Below the pieces are notes generated by a model. That model saw only the letters and a list, made by a program, of their open reading frames with translations, was not told the origin of the DNA and did no database searches. Below, in pieces: positions 12,996 through 23,084 of a stretch of DNA of 64,000 nucleotides. The DNA is from Nereocystis luetkeana (taxonomy: Eukaryota > Sar > Phaeophyceae > Laminariales > Laminariaceae). The translations under genes and the position numbers were made by a program. Numbering within the stretch: position 1 is the stretch's first letter; each line of letters opens with the position of its first letter. Where the stretch lies: the NCBI GenBank assembly GCA_031213475.1, contig JARUPZ010000012.1, positions 5,900,949-5,964,948 of the forward strand, given 5' to 3'.

Positions 12996-15900
12996 CCGTA
13001 GCTGCCGATGCTGTTGCCGCCGCCGCGTTATCCTGAGCGGTCGCGCTCCCCCCGTCGGCTGAGCGCGGTTCAGCGAACCGCGCAACTGCAGATACAATAC
13101 GCGCTATCGTTCGGCTCACAACCTGGTCAGGTACAGTAAGGTAAGGTAAGGTGAGGTAACGTAACGTAAGGTAACGTAAGGCGAGGCATGGTGAGCTAAA
13201 GAGAGTATCAACGTATGGCAAGAACGATCGGAGGCGGCGAGTCGACTGATTGATGACTGGGTAGGGGGAATGGACCGCAGCTGCAGAGGCGGGCCACGTG
13301 ATGCACTGCCGCCGCCGCTGCTGCTGTTACTGTTGAGTGAAGGAATATGTGAGCGCGGACGTTGTGGAGAAGAAGCAGAGGAGGGGGGACACAAAATAAA
13401 TACAATAAACACGAGGACACTAATTTCTTATTAACCCGTTTAGAGCCGCAGTCCCGTTTTGGGGACAAACTGCTCGAAAATTGACTGGTTTGCCCCCAAA
13501 ACGGGACTGCGGTTCTAAAAGGGTTAAGTGCTCCCGCGTACTGCAGTCTAACCTGGGCGATCTCCGCCGCGTCGAGCTGCTCGTCCGTGTTGGGCAGCTC
13601 GTCGAGGAAGAAGGCGAAGCACACCTGTTCATGTACACCAGGCGGGCAATACAAAAGAGGGAGCAATACCGACACAAGCGACGGCGGCGGCGGCGGCGGC
13701 GGTGGTGGTGGTGGTGGAAGAAAAAAAACGAGAAAGAGGAATGAAAAAATGAAAGAAGGAAAGAGCGAGAGAAGGGGAGAAAGCAGGAAAGAGAGGGAGT
13801 GAAAAAACAGAGAGTGCGTGTGTGTGAGAGATGAAAGGCGTGGATAACAAACATATGGGATTAGTGTGGGGCCATTTTCGCGGCGGTGAGGGGGCAAAAA
13901 AACAAACAATAACACGCAATTTTGTTTTCGTCTGTTCCGCCCACCCGCTCGTGCCCTTCTTGACGCGACGTACCACCGCCTCCGTAAATTCAAGGACTCT
14001 TGACGAATACATATCAAAATTACATATTCTAACCGGTCCTTTAAAATTTTCCGAGCAGACCGGTATCTGGTACCAGGTATAAAATAACGCAAACTAAAAA
14101 AAAAATAACGCCTCCAAACCTCGGAGTCTGTGGTGCCGTCGATGGCCTCGTAGGCCTCGTCCCCCACGAGCGAGAGCAGCTGGCGCTTCATCTTGTCAAA
14201 CCCAGGGATGCCTCCGTTGTGCATGAAGGTGTACCGCTTGAACTGCGGGAGCGAGCAGCGCGCGAACAACCCAAGTGCCGCGGCAGGTGGCCGGCGGTGG
14301 CGACGGGGTGGGGTCAAGGGTTGAGGGTGGAGGGGCGGGGGGGGGTGTACTCGATAGGAGAGATGTACTCCATCTCATGCATGGCCGTAGTCGTATGGGG
14401 CGGGAGTGGAGCAGCAGCATGTGACGGGCTAGAGCTGGCTCCCCTGGCCGGCCAATCGAGCAGTCGTTTTTCGTTTTCCCCTGTCCTTTACCCCAATCTT
14501 GTCCATTCTCTTCCTCTTTCTCCTTCTCCTTGGCTTTTCGCTTTCTCTCTTTCTCTCCTTCACCCTCTTCCGTCCCTTGCTCTGGTGTTACTTTTTTTGT
14601 TCTATCTGATTTTCGATCGAGATCAAGATCAAAACCGAGAACGAAAGAATCGAAAAACCGAGGTCGACAAATCGAAATCGAGAAATCAACAATATCAACA
14701 GTCGAGAATCGAAGTCAAGAAATCGAGAACAAAAAAAAACCGAACGCGTATCAGATGCGGGCACACCTTGAAGGGGTGGGTGTTCTCGTGGTTGACATTG
14801 CCGACCAGAGCCGACCCGTCGGAGGCAGCCCTCACGTGCGCGAACACCAGCCCCGACTCCACAAACTTGGCGATGTTCAGCAGGTTAGCGCTCGACCACG
14901 CAGGGGTGGGAAACTTGACCACGCAACCCCCTTCCGCGATCTTCTTCGGGTTGTACCTGCCGCCCATCCCCCACCCCCGTGTTTGTCCACGGTGGCGTTT
15001 CGATCAAGCCGATAGGCGGGCGGGCGGGGGGGGAGAGGGGAGGGGGTCAGGGGACGGTAGGGTATACATTCAAATTTATTTTCGTACCTGGTATATAGCA
15101 TCAATAGCTTCGGTTCGGGCGGTGGGGGGGGGGGGGGTACTCGATAGGAGAGATGTACTCGATCTCATGCATGGCCGTAGCCGTATGACCATATACCCTC
15201 GCATCCGAAGCAAGGAGAAAATGCCAGTGTGGTCGCGCAAGACCACACGGCTCTCGTACCCTTTACATACCATGCCGTCTGTTTTGTTTTTTTCAAGTTT
15301 CGTACCGCCGCGAGTTGAGTCACAATACGGTTGGACAGAGCGTATGCTTATCGATTTGCTCTTCTTAGGTTCCGAACACGAGGAGATGTAGTTTGTATTT
15401 CACCCTCCGGCGGATTGGTAAGAAGGAAGCTTAAACCCTTGTAGGACTGCAGTCCCGTTCGTTCTGGGGACAAACCATTCTAATTCCAAGTAGTTTGTCC
15501 CCCAAACGGGACTGCGGTTTGCCCTAAAAGGCTCAAGCTCACCACACTTACCGCTTTAATACACGCGGCTTGGTGGTGGTCCGACAGCAGCGGACGAGGG
15601 TGGTAGGTGAGTCTCGACCGAATCTAAAAGTTCGATCTCACCACCAGCTGTTTTTTGTTTTTGTTTCGTAATTCATTTTCATAAAAATGGCCTCCAGCAC
15701 AAGTAAAAGTAGTCAGAGTATTAACAGTAGCTCTCACCAAGCAACCCCGAAGCCGTCGCCGTTGACGCGAATGTTTCTCTTGTCCGGACACCCAGGATGG
15801 AAAGACGCATCCCTCGATTGGAAAACCAGAGAGTGCTGTCACGAGTCGAGGAGAGCGAGGGGCGAACACGATCATCAGACAGGGCAGACGCGGCCCAATG

Positions 15901-17807
15901 TATATATGCAGCAATATCTACGGTGTAGTTCGAGTATCTGTGTAATTCTCGGCTGAAAACCAGGGTGTGTGTGCGTGCGTGCGTGCGTGTTCTTGACATT
16001 AAACCGTTGCTTCCATCGTGCCCGTCGACGCCCAGCACACCCAATGTCCGCGCCGATTCTTCCCCCCAAGAAAAATACAAGCTCTGCGACCAGCAAAACC
16101 AGGAAAGAAAAGAGACTTTTTATTGAAAACGCAGCAACCAGAGAGTAGACAATGTAATGCCATGCCATCGTGCTGGACACGACAGGGACGACGTGCACGC
16201 GCGACAGCAGTGGACGACGCGCGATGAGCGACAGGATAACAGATCTAAACAGAACGGAGGTAGATGAGATGCCGCTCAATCAGTACATCAGTAGTTCGTA
16301 GGAATGCGTACAAGCATCGGGCGTGCTCGGTGGTAGCGGTGCGGCCGCAGCAGAGGGAGACGTTACATGCCGCGATTTTGTCGTCGTCGGTCAAAAAAAA
16401 ACGAAACCAAAAACGAAACCAAAAAAAGCGAAGAACGACACATAAACGAAAACAAAAAATGAGAAAACGTGTATACCAGGTTGTATACGCGACAGGAGTA
16501 CCCCGAGCCTATGTCCGTGCGAGCTCTCGTGCAGTGACTTGGCGCGGAAGAGGCATTGTGAGTAGAGGGTCGGGGGAGATTTCTGCTGATGAAACGCGAG
16601 TACGTACTCGTGCGAACAGAAGTATTAACCTCCAAAAGACAATGTGTACCGAGTACACGGTGAGAAACGGACTGGAGTCACCCCACGGTAGGGGTTGCAC
16701 TTTTTGGGCCAAAGGTTTTTCATCAATTGAGTCCCTTAAGTGAGGAACTACCAGCTCGGATGAAAAATTTACTCGTGCATTCGTTTAAGGACTAGCGCAT
16801 ACAAGTGCCGGTCGATTGGCACGAACGATTGCTTCCAAGTGTTGTATCGGGTGAGATATTGAGCGCCCAATGTAAGGGGCTCAGGAGCGTCTGGTGCACC
16901 CCTACGGTGGGATGGCTCCATGGTAAATTTCAAGTGCTGCTATTCTCTTTCTCTCGCCCCCCCTCCCCCCCCCCTATTTTAAATAGGTTGGGTTGGCGTC
17001 GGTTGGCAACGACACTGTAAAACATGCCGCTCACTACGTGAGCTAGACAACCAGGGTACCGTTTTTTTTTGTTTTTTTGTTTTGGCGGTCGCCCACAGCT
17101 GGTTGTCGAGATAAATCATTTGTGTGAGGTAAATAACCTTTACTCCGCACAAGGGAATTGATCGTATCACGTAGTGTTCAAGGTAAGGCACCCAAGAGGC
17201 AGCTACATAGTACTCCCATTGTTGTCTCTGGTAGTGGCTACACCGGAAATTAAATTAACTCATTGAAGCTGTCATCCATATGCAAGTCCGCCTGACAAGC
17301 GGTTCTTAGTAGGATGCAGCTCACCCTTCATGCGACTCACCGGACACCTCACGGCGCTTCGCCCTTGGTGCAAGCAATGTCTGCCTGGTCGGTGAAAACC
17401 CGACATGCTTCCGTCCCGGCATTGTAGGGATGCGAGGGTCTGTGGTCATACGACTACGGCCATGCATGAGATCGAGTAAATATCTCCTATCGAGTGCACC
17501 CACCCGCCTCTCATTTCCCTCCCTCTCTTCTCTCTTGCGGTCGTGATGCACTTTGCACTATTGATTACGCTCACCTCGGGCTTGGTGATGAGAAGGTCCA
17601 TCGGGATGGCCTGTCCCATGTAGCACAGCAGCCGACACCTGGGCACGACCACGCAAGGGAGAAAGCAATCAAAAGTCGCCGGCACGCGAAATCGGACAGG
17701 GACGCGAAATCGGACAGGGGAGCGAAGGTTTGCGATACAAAAAACATAAACTAAACAAAACAAAACACTACGATAGCTTCCTCGCTTCACCGCTGTACTC
17801 TTTACAT
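8803..17807 (-). CDS. Class-II glutamine amidotransferase, Dug3/YafJ-like (8 exons)
   Basis: Exons on the minus strand: 17806-17807 (AT of the start codon), 17575-17638, 15738-15835, 14767-14956, 14120-14242, 13553-13624, 12495-13122, 8803-9425. All introns are GT-AG and every phase joins, giving 599 aa. The protein starts MCRLL, which places the nucleophile Cys at residue 2 after Met removal. Other family signatures are NGDGFGVAW (47-55), FAHVRAAS (93-100), HPFK (115-118), MHNGG (125-129), TTDSE (155-159), LNFCVTDG (344-351) and SSEPL (401-405), in the same order as in yeast Dug3. Dug3 with Dug2 cleaves the gamma-glutamyl bond of glutathione; related proteins (EgtC, YafJ) act on other gamma-glutamyl amides, so the substrate is open. 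Residues of about 202-340 are an Ala/Thr-rich insertion, and about 430-599 is a Gly/Asn-rich tail containing GNGIGIGIG. The core is not interrupted. Least certain are the two-base first exon and whether the tail is fully coding. Confidence 0.88.
9899..10137 (+). repeat. Poly(C)-ended repeat copy in amidotransferase intron 7
   Basis: A near full-length unit: AGTAGGATGCAGCTCACCC, GGTGCAAGCAATGTC, GTCGGTGAAAACTCGACA, GAGATCGAGTACATC, then C tracts. It is followed directly by the LINE-like fragment at 10150. Confidence 0.85.
10150..11110 (+). pseudogene. Degenerate non-LTR retrotransposon C-terminal fragment
   Basis: Broken frames encode KILGCSSTTGNTALRAELGM, RFRVGDLDLLQRRKRYTSS, and a zinc-knuckle-like CPHGKAIDSKTHIVGYCEMH (Cys, His, His, Cys). 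Such peptides follow the reverse-transcriptase domain in LINE-type elements. Stops at 10423 and 10886 and frame changes show it is dead. It sits within intron 7 of the amidotransferase gene and differs from the three LINE fragments at 23-33 kb. Confidence 0.65.
11385..11715. repeat. Interspersed repeat sharing the GTCGGTTGGCAACGACACTG core
   Basis: Matches 16980-17300 and 40860-41190 over GGTTGGCAACGACACTGTAA, GAGCTAGACAACCAGGGTAC and the block around GGCAGTTACATAGTAC. In the other two copies this block runs straight into the poly(C)-ended repeat, so it is probably the upstream part of the same element. Confidence 0.75.
11723..11818. mobile_element. TA-family MITE, right end truncated
   Basis: The left terminal repeat is intact (TTACGGGGGACCATAGTTAA). 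The right side stops after ACTATGGCAGCCC, losing the last part of the inverted repeat. Lies in amidotransferase intron 7. Confidence 0.8.
12113..12140. repeat. (TATC)n microsatellite
   Basis: Seven tandem TATC units in amidotransferase intron 7. Confidence 0.9.
12203..12303. mobile_element. Degenerate TA-family MITE
   Basis: CTACGGGCGACCAAAGTAAA on the left and GGTCCTATTCAATGTGGTCC on the right are diverged terminal repeats of the TTACGGGGGACC family. Confidence 0.65.
13435..13523. mobile_element. TTAA-flanked palindromic MITE (piggyBac-like)
   Basis: An 89-bp element lies between TTAA at 13431-13434 and TTAA at 13524-13527. Its ends are inverted repeats of the type CCCTTTTAGAACCGCAGTCC. 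It lies in intron 5 of the amidotransferase gene. It cannot encode a transposase, so it depends on one in trans. Confidence 0.85.
14335..14400 (-). repeat. Short poly(C)-ended repeat copy
   Basis: Only the terminal piece is present: a G run, then TACTCGATAGGAGAGATGTA and CATGCATGGCCGTAG, within amidotransferase intron 3. A similar piece lies at 15125-15200 in the next intron. Confidence 0.75.
15125..15200 (-). repeat. Short poly(C)-ended repeat copy
   Basis: A G tract (C tract on the minus strand), then TACTCGATAGGAGAGATGTA, CTCGATCTCATGCATGGCC and CCGTATGACCATATACCCTC. Confidence 0.75.
15431..15536. mobile_element. TTAA-family MITE copy
   Basis: Left end TTAAACCCTTGTAGGACTGC; right end GGGACTGCGGTTTGCCC then a degenerate TCAA. 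The inverted-repeat core GTTTGTCCCC is present. Lies in amidotransferase intron 2. Confidence 0.75.
15985..16210. repeat. Degenerate copy of the CGTCGACATCCAGCACAACC repeat
   Basis: GACATTAAACCGTTGC, CCGTCGACGCCCAGCACACC and CGCCGATTCTTC match the family seen at 20.5, 31.7, 32.2, 32.3 and 34.3 kb, with more substitutions. Lies in an amidotransferase intron. Confidence 0.6.
16980..17512 (+). repeat. Long copy of the poly(C)-ended repeat family
   Basis: Joins the GGCAACGACACTG block to AGGATGCAGCTCACCC, GTCGGTGAAAACCCGACA and GAGATCGAGTAAATA, ending in a short C-rich stretch. Together with 40860-41366 it shows the minimum element length is over 500 bases. Ends just 60 bases before the amidotransferase exon at 17575. 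Confidence 0.8.
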
Positions 17808-17904
17808 GTACAGCAGTAGGCCCTTGGGCTGCTGGGCCATTCATGAGAGTGCTACTTTGGGCACAAACCAAAAATGGGTACGGTATGCGCCTTCTTGAGT
17901 CATT

Positions 17905-18640
17905 TAAAGGTAGGTACCCTAAACATTGCACTCGGGAAAATACTCCCTGGCCCTCCTTCTGATTGGCCAGCTCCCGGTCGTGCCTATTGTTGGCTGAATG
18001 AAAGGTTCCAGGTACACCTATGCTTGCCTACCCAAGTTGGGCTCCACCTATTTTTGGCTTCAATTGTACCTATCAAGGGTCGATCTTAACGAGGGCTGTT
18101 TTTTAGTTTTTTTTTCCCGGCATTTTCCCGAAAATTCGGTATTTCTTGGTTTTTTCCTATAGGGAGATACCGAATTTTCGGGAAAATGCTGAAAAACACT
18201 CTTCGTTAAGATCGCGACCCTAACGGCTCAAATTAATCATTTTCTGGCAAAAAATCTGGAATACGGCCACAGGGCCGTTGGGATCAGGTGACCCGAGTCG
18301 GTCAACAACAACAAAAACACGATTAGATTGCGGGATCCCTTTTATGCGGAGGGAATTGTAACTGTTGCAGAGTACCGCCTACTCAGCAAGAACCCGGTAT
18401 AGGCTGGTCTGTTGGGTAGGAGAAGCATTCTTGCCAGGAAAATAACTCCTCTCGTGTAGGTACAGGTTGAGCCATGCACAAGTACAATTCAAGACGCCGG
18501 AAAGAGATGAAGTCCAGCTTGAGTAGACACGAAGAGGTGCGTACCTGGAACCTTTCAGCCAGCAATAGGTACGATCGGGGGCTGGCCAATCACAGGGAGG
18601 GCCAGGAAGCCTGTTCGCGAGTGCATTAGGCAATATACCA
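17905..18640. repeat. Large inverted repeat with central hairpin
   Basis: Arms at about 17920-18060 and 18475-18635 are inverted copies sharing GATTGGCCAGC, GGCTGA and AAAGGTTCCAGGTAC words. Between them, 18088-18215 forms its own hairpin: CGATCTTAACGA on the left and TCGTTAAGATCG on the right, with CCCGAAAATTCGGTA / TACCGAATTTTCGGG nearer the loop. It looks like a foldback element or a MITE inserted in a larger palindrome. Confidence 0.75.
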
Positions 18641-18778
18641 ATAGATGGCTCTAAAAGTCACAGATATTTGCCAATTTTTTTACATTCATCCTTTTCTTTC
18701 TCTCGGAACGCGATTTTGATTTTTGTTGTTTTGTTGCGTTTTTCAAATATGCACGTCGCACGACTATATATGTTTTTA

Positions 18779-18859
18779 CTTGAGGTATTTCTTCCACTCC
18801 AGAGTTATTGGAGCCTGTCCTGCGACCACGGACTGCATTGAATTGTGAGTTAATGAGAG

Positions 18860-18890
<31 letters not shown>
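18779..18890 (+). repeat. (CAA)n-tailed interspersed element
   Basis: GGTATTTCTTCCACTCCAGA, GACCACGGACTGCATTG and GAGTTAATGAGAGAACAACA precede about ten CAA units. The tandem trinucleotide at the 3' end is typical of a retroposed element. The longer frames across it are artefacts. Confidence 0.8.
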
Positions 18891-18892
<2 letters not shown>

Positions 18893-19007
18893 ATTCAGCT
18901 CGAATATGCTATTACAATAGCAAGAGACCGATCGGTCTGTTTGGGCGCCCGAATGCCTCTCTAGTCCATGATATACTACTTTTAGTGTAAGGGGCGGCCA
19001 GACACTA

Positions 19008-19112
19008 TTACGGGGGACCGTAGTTAATAGGAACTATGGTATACATAAAAACCTATATATTTAACCCTTTTTACGAACATTGTTTGGTCCTATTAACTAT
19101 GGTCCCCCGTAA
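19008..19112. mobile_element. TA-family MITE, both ends intact
   Basis: TTACGGGGGACCGTAGTTAA on the left, with its inverted counterpart ending CCCCCGTAA on the right. TA flanks lie at 19006-19007 and 19113-19114. Confidence 0.85.
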
Positions 19113-19489
19113 TAAGTCGAACCGCGTTTACCACGAGTACGAGTAGCATCTTTGACTTAGCCAAAGATGATGCGTGTTCTGTAACCGTGGAGCGAGGCTA
19201 CCCGAAACACCGCCTCACTGGGCGGTTTGGTGGCGACTTCGATCGTCGGAACGCGATGACAAAAATAATTCGGTTTGTTTTGCACCATACCGTACAGGCA
19301 GTGATGACCCCTCTTTAGTGCCGGCACGTAAGAAGCGCCAGCAAACAATACCAGCAACACCGGCATTACTCCGCACACAGCCACAATGATCATTTCCATC
19401 TACACCAAGCGATTTCATAGGCACTATAGGCGGGCAGGCGGCACTATTTAGCACTCAACCGGCACAAAACTGCAGAGGGACCGGCACTA

Positions 19490-19593
19490 TTACGGGGGCA
19501 ATAGTACATAGGACCTACGGTACACACAAAAAACCATACACTTCGCTATTTTTATCAACAATATTTGGTCCTATTTACGATGGTCCCCCGTAA
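19490..19593. mobile_element. TA-family MITE
   Basis: Ends TTACGGGGGCAATAGTACAT and GATGGTCCCCCGTAA, flanked by TA at 19488 and 19594. More diverged in the left repeat than the neighbouring copy. Confidence 0.8.
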
Positions 19594-19651
19594 TACTGTA
19601 ACACACAGGTCGCGCCGGCCTCGGACGCTGTTGGGTACCAAGTCAACAGTA

Positions 19652-19873
19652 CTACGGGGGACCGTAGTAAATAGGACCAAATATTGTTACTGCTGTAGTA
19701 TTAATAGTAAAAATAGCGAAATATATACCTGGTAGGTTTTGGTGTTTACCGTGGGTCCTTTTTAACCCTCTTAGGACCCCAGCCCCGTTTTGGGGACAAA
19801 GTACTTACAATGTGAGTGCTTTGTCTCCACCTATGGGAGTGCGGTGCTAAAAGGGTTAACATGGCCCCCATTA
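19652..19873. mobile_element. TA-family MITE interrupted by a TTAA-family MITE
   Basis: The left part (CTACGGGGGACCGTAGTAAA to GTGGGTCCTTTTTAA) and the right remnant (TTAACATGGCCCCCATTAA) belong to one TA-family element. They are separated by the inserted TTAA-family element at 19766-19855, which used the TTAA that normally lies in the right terminal repeat. Confidence 0.8.
19766..19855. mobile_element. TTAA-family MITE nested in another MITE
   Basis: A 90-bp palindrome bounded by TTAA at 19762-19765 and 19856-19859. Ends CCCTCTTAGGACCCCAGCCC and GGTGCTAAAAGGG. The duplicated TTAA proves insertion into the older TA-family element. Confidence 0.85.
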
Positions 19874-20090
19874 ACACTATCAATACCACATTGTTTGCTG
19901 CCTACTGCTGTATGATGTCCGAAATAACATACCTGGTATATCACTCTGTCCCGAAATACAAGGAACATTTGGATAGAATATTAAAATACGAACGGTCCTT
20001 CTACTTGGGAATGTTTGGTCATGAAAGCGATTGTTTAACATGCCAGGAGACAGGTCTTCGTTGGCGCGTGGGGGTCTATTTTAGTCTTAA

Positions 20091-20189
20091 CCCCTTTAGA
20101 ACTCCAGTCCCGTTTTGGGGACAAGGCAGTCCAATTCCAAGTAATTTGTCCCCAATTGTCCCCAAAACGAGACTGCAGTTCTCAAAGGG
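20091..20189. mobile_element. TTAA-family MITE
   Basis: TTAA at 20087-20090 and 20190-20193 flank CCCCTTTAGAACTCCAGTCC and its inverted end. It is 10 bases longer than the 89-bp copies because of a duplicated TTGTCCCC near the right arm. Confidence 0.85.
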
Positions 20190-20504
20190 TTAATACATCA
20201 GTTTTCATTTTAGTGTGGGGCTGTATTTAAAATTCCCATACCTGGTACCAGGTAGCCGTAAATACATGCTACCTGGCACGTACCAGGTACCAGGTAGTAC
20301 AGCAGTATGGGCCCCTCTATATTGCCGGTTGAATATTGCCGGTGAAATCCCTTGGCACCGGTGTGGCAAGAGTGCTTGATAATGTCGGTATCCGCTATAA
20401 TGCCGGTGTATTGTATCCTGGCACATACCAGCACTATAAAGGGACCACAACTGCTGTATGCCCATAAGGCCAGCTGGCACTACGAACACCGCGAGCAAAA
20501 CTCT

Positions 20505-20660
20505 CTATTAATAGGTGTGTGTGTTCTTCACATTAAACTGTTCTTTCTACCCGTCGACATCCAGCACAACCAGTGTCCGTGCCGATTCTTCAATCCTAGA
20601 AGAGATACAAGCAGCAAGTTCTGTGGTCACAAAGCTACGCCACAGATATACCACGTTGCC
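20505..20660 (+). repeat. CGTCGACATCCAGCACAACC-family repeat copy
   Basis: CACATTAAACTGTTC, CGTCGACATCCAGCACAACC, GTGCCGATTCTTCAATCC and GTGGTCACAAAGCTACGCC in order; the same order is seen at 31.7, 32.3 and, inverted, 32.2 and 34.3 kb. Confidence 0.8.
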
Positions 20661-20661
20661 A

Positions 20662-20860
20662 CGTATGTGTTGTTGTTTGTTGTTGTTGTTGTTCTCACAT
20701 TAATAACTCTCTGACGAAGGAGTCCGTGGTCACACAAAGGTGCTGGAGCCCTAGGAAGATCCGAAAAACAAAAAAAAAATCGAAAATTCGGCTGCCTCAA
20801 AATACACGAGACGAAAAAAGCGCACACAAGATAAAACCAATGTGCAAAACTGAACTAACT
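20662..20860 (-). repeat. (CAA)n-tailed element, second subfamily
   Basis: On the minus strand it reads TGGAGCCC or GCTCCAGCACCTTTGTGTG, GACCACGGACTCC, AGAGAGTTAT and then CAA units. The same sequence runs in the opposite orientation at 35690-35838. Confidence 0.75.
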
Positions 20861-21934
20861 TGGCCGCGGGTATATCCTCTCAACTATAACATAGAAGAGT
20901 ACCCTCGTTCCCACCACTAACCAACTCGTGGCTGCTGACTACAGCGGATGCTGTCTGAAGTGCTGCCTGCACCGTACGAGACGCACGGTAGTCGTGAAAA
21001 CGAAAGAGGAACACACCTGCCTGCTATCTGGAGTGCTGTCAGAGTGAAGACTCGCGGATGTGCAGTGAAAAAAAGGAGCAATCGAACCTTACTACCACAC
21101 GAATATCAACGATCGCCATCTCTTCCTGGACTGTCTGACACAAAAAGGTGCAGCACAGTTATGATACCACGTCCCTGATAATTGCGTAGGTTATTCCCCA
21201 TGAAGGGTACACAACTCGTTAAACTACAAAGACCAGTGACGACGTTTATAACAAGTACCGGTAGATACTATTCTGCCTCGTGAAAAACAATACCAGGAAA
21301 AAACAAACTATGACTGCTTCTCTCGTGATGATAGTGTGCGCGCAGATCATGGGTCTCCATGCACCGTCTTCCTGCCGCTCTTCATGGCCGCATCATCGCC
21401 TTGGCCCAATCCACCCGCTCCTTTGCGCGTGCACTCGTTGCCATTCCCTTCCAGTCGTTTCCCTTTCTCCGTCATCCTGAAAAACAAAATGCTCCTCGCA
21501 CTTGCGGTTCTGATCTGGAAAATAAAAATTCTCGCGCAGGGGGAGGTCAATCCGTCTCTTCCCCGCACGTCGACGCTCAGTCTCCCTCCTCCCTCGTCGT
21601 CGAATCCAGCCTCCTACCGGCGCAATAGACTGTGCCGTAGTGTGGCCTGTGGTGGCGCCTGCCTCCGCGCACGGACACCCCGATTGAGCATTGCTGCTCT
21701 GCCGCAGCTGCCTAAAAAAGACGCGCGAATCGTAGGTCTCCGTGCCTGACGCACCACGTACGACCCAACTCTACTGCCGCCTGAGCCTCGCGGCCACGGG
21801 CAGCAGCAAGAAGGTACCACTCCTTGAGGGTGAGTCCGGCCTTACACCCGCCAGAAAGACCTACCCCACTCGCTATTAGCCTGATAGGGCATGCCTCGCG
21901 GCATTCCTTGCCGAGGCAGCGAGGGGAACGGAAG

Positions 21935-21935
21935 A

Positions 21936-21964
<29 letters not shown>
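21935..21964. repeat. (GT)n microsatellite beside a poly(T) tract
   Basis: About 14 GT units followed by 12 T. The T run is the poly(A) end of the SINE-like copy on the minus strand. Confidence 0.9.
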
Positions 21965-21967
<3 letters not shown>

Positions 21968-22304
21968 TTTTTTTTGCTCATCCCATTTATTATCTTCGCA
22001 CATCTTCTTCTCTCTCTCCTTCCAACTCGTGACTCAGATCTGGGGTCAAATAGCAGGCTCTTCTACCCCCTTTCCGCTACGGTACGTGTCTTCATTTTTA
22101 TCGCGAGAAGATTTCAGCCTTTTCTTCCCTCGTCGACTCGCATCGAATTGTGCCTACCCACGCCGCTGAAAGGCGCTCTCAACAATTGAATCCTTTTGAT
22201 TTTGATTTTTGCAAATAAAATCAAATGTCCGACCCACCTGGGGCTCGAACCCAGGACTCAAACACGAGTAGAATTCGAGGTTAACCACTTGAACCACCGG
22301 GGCG
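21964..22304 (-). mobile_element. tRNA-derived SINE-like module, complete copy
   Basis: Read on the minus strand, the head GCCCCGGTGGTTCAAGTGG (A-box-like) and GGTTCGAGCCC (B box) are spaced as in a tRNA. The body has TTGAGAGCGCC, AATTCGATGCGAGTCGACGA and AAGATGTGCGAAGATAATAA, and the tail is 12 A. It directly follows the LINE-derived tract at 22.3-24.1 kb in the same orientation. Confidence 0.8.
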
Positions 22305-23084
22305 TATGCAGTAAGCACGGCAGTGGGCAATGCAATGTAATAGTGGGCACGACAGGCACGGCATACACATTCTATGAAATAGAGAAACGAAAGGAAACAA
22401 TCAAAGAGAAAACAAAAAACAAAGAAGACAAAACGAAATAAAAAAAAATAAAAAAAATGAAAGAAAAAAACTAGAAGAAACAATCTGTCGCGCCCCCCCC
22501 CCGCAGGCGAGGTGGCCAACACTTGAAAAAGAACGAGCTGGAAAAGAAAAGAAAAGAAAAAAAATAAATACCAGGGTAACAAAAGCATCGCTGCTTGTAA
22601 ATAAGACGAAGAACCAAGGGAAAAATAACAAGGGGAAAAATAACTGGCGGGCCAAAGCCCAAAGCACCCTCCAGGTGTGGCGGCAGCAGTTTGTGCTACG
22701 AGTAGTATAGCCAGGTTGTCCCTACTAATCCGCCTGGTACCTTGCTACCCAGGCTGCCATCTCCGCCCTGCGTTCGTCAACTATGCCCAGCCCCTTGGCG
22801 TCAGACAATACGAAACGAGCAAAGCAGGTTCGTCATCCACCCACGCCACACGACTCCTTCAATCAATACGGGTTATCAATAAAAAAAGGAAGAGAAAGAA
22901 ATAAAATGAGAATCACGGAGAATCAGCGCAAGAAAGAAAAAAACTAAACTAAAAGAGAAGACAAGGGAAGACCACGTTCAAATCAGCTGCACCAGTTGGT
23001 GGCACTATTAATAGTAGTATGGTCATGTTCTGCTTCCTAGTCGGCCTGGTGCCTTGTCTGCCATCTCCTTCCTACTTTCGTTTA

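Noticed and set aside
12503..13036. Long plus-strand open frames, 177 aa and others, opposite the amidotransferase exon
   Set aside because: They are the antisense shadow of exon 12495-13122; the minus strand carries the conserved family motifs.
22196..22304. A functional tRNA gene in the SINE-like heads (also at 26.4 and 34.5 kb)
   Set aside because: A- and B-box words are present but no acceptor stem pairs convincingly, and the sequence recurs with the same attached body and poly(A) end.
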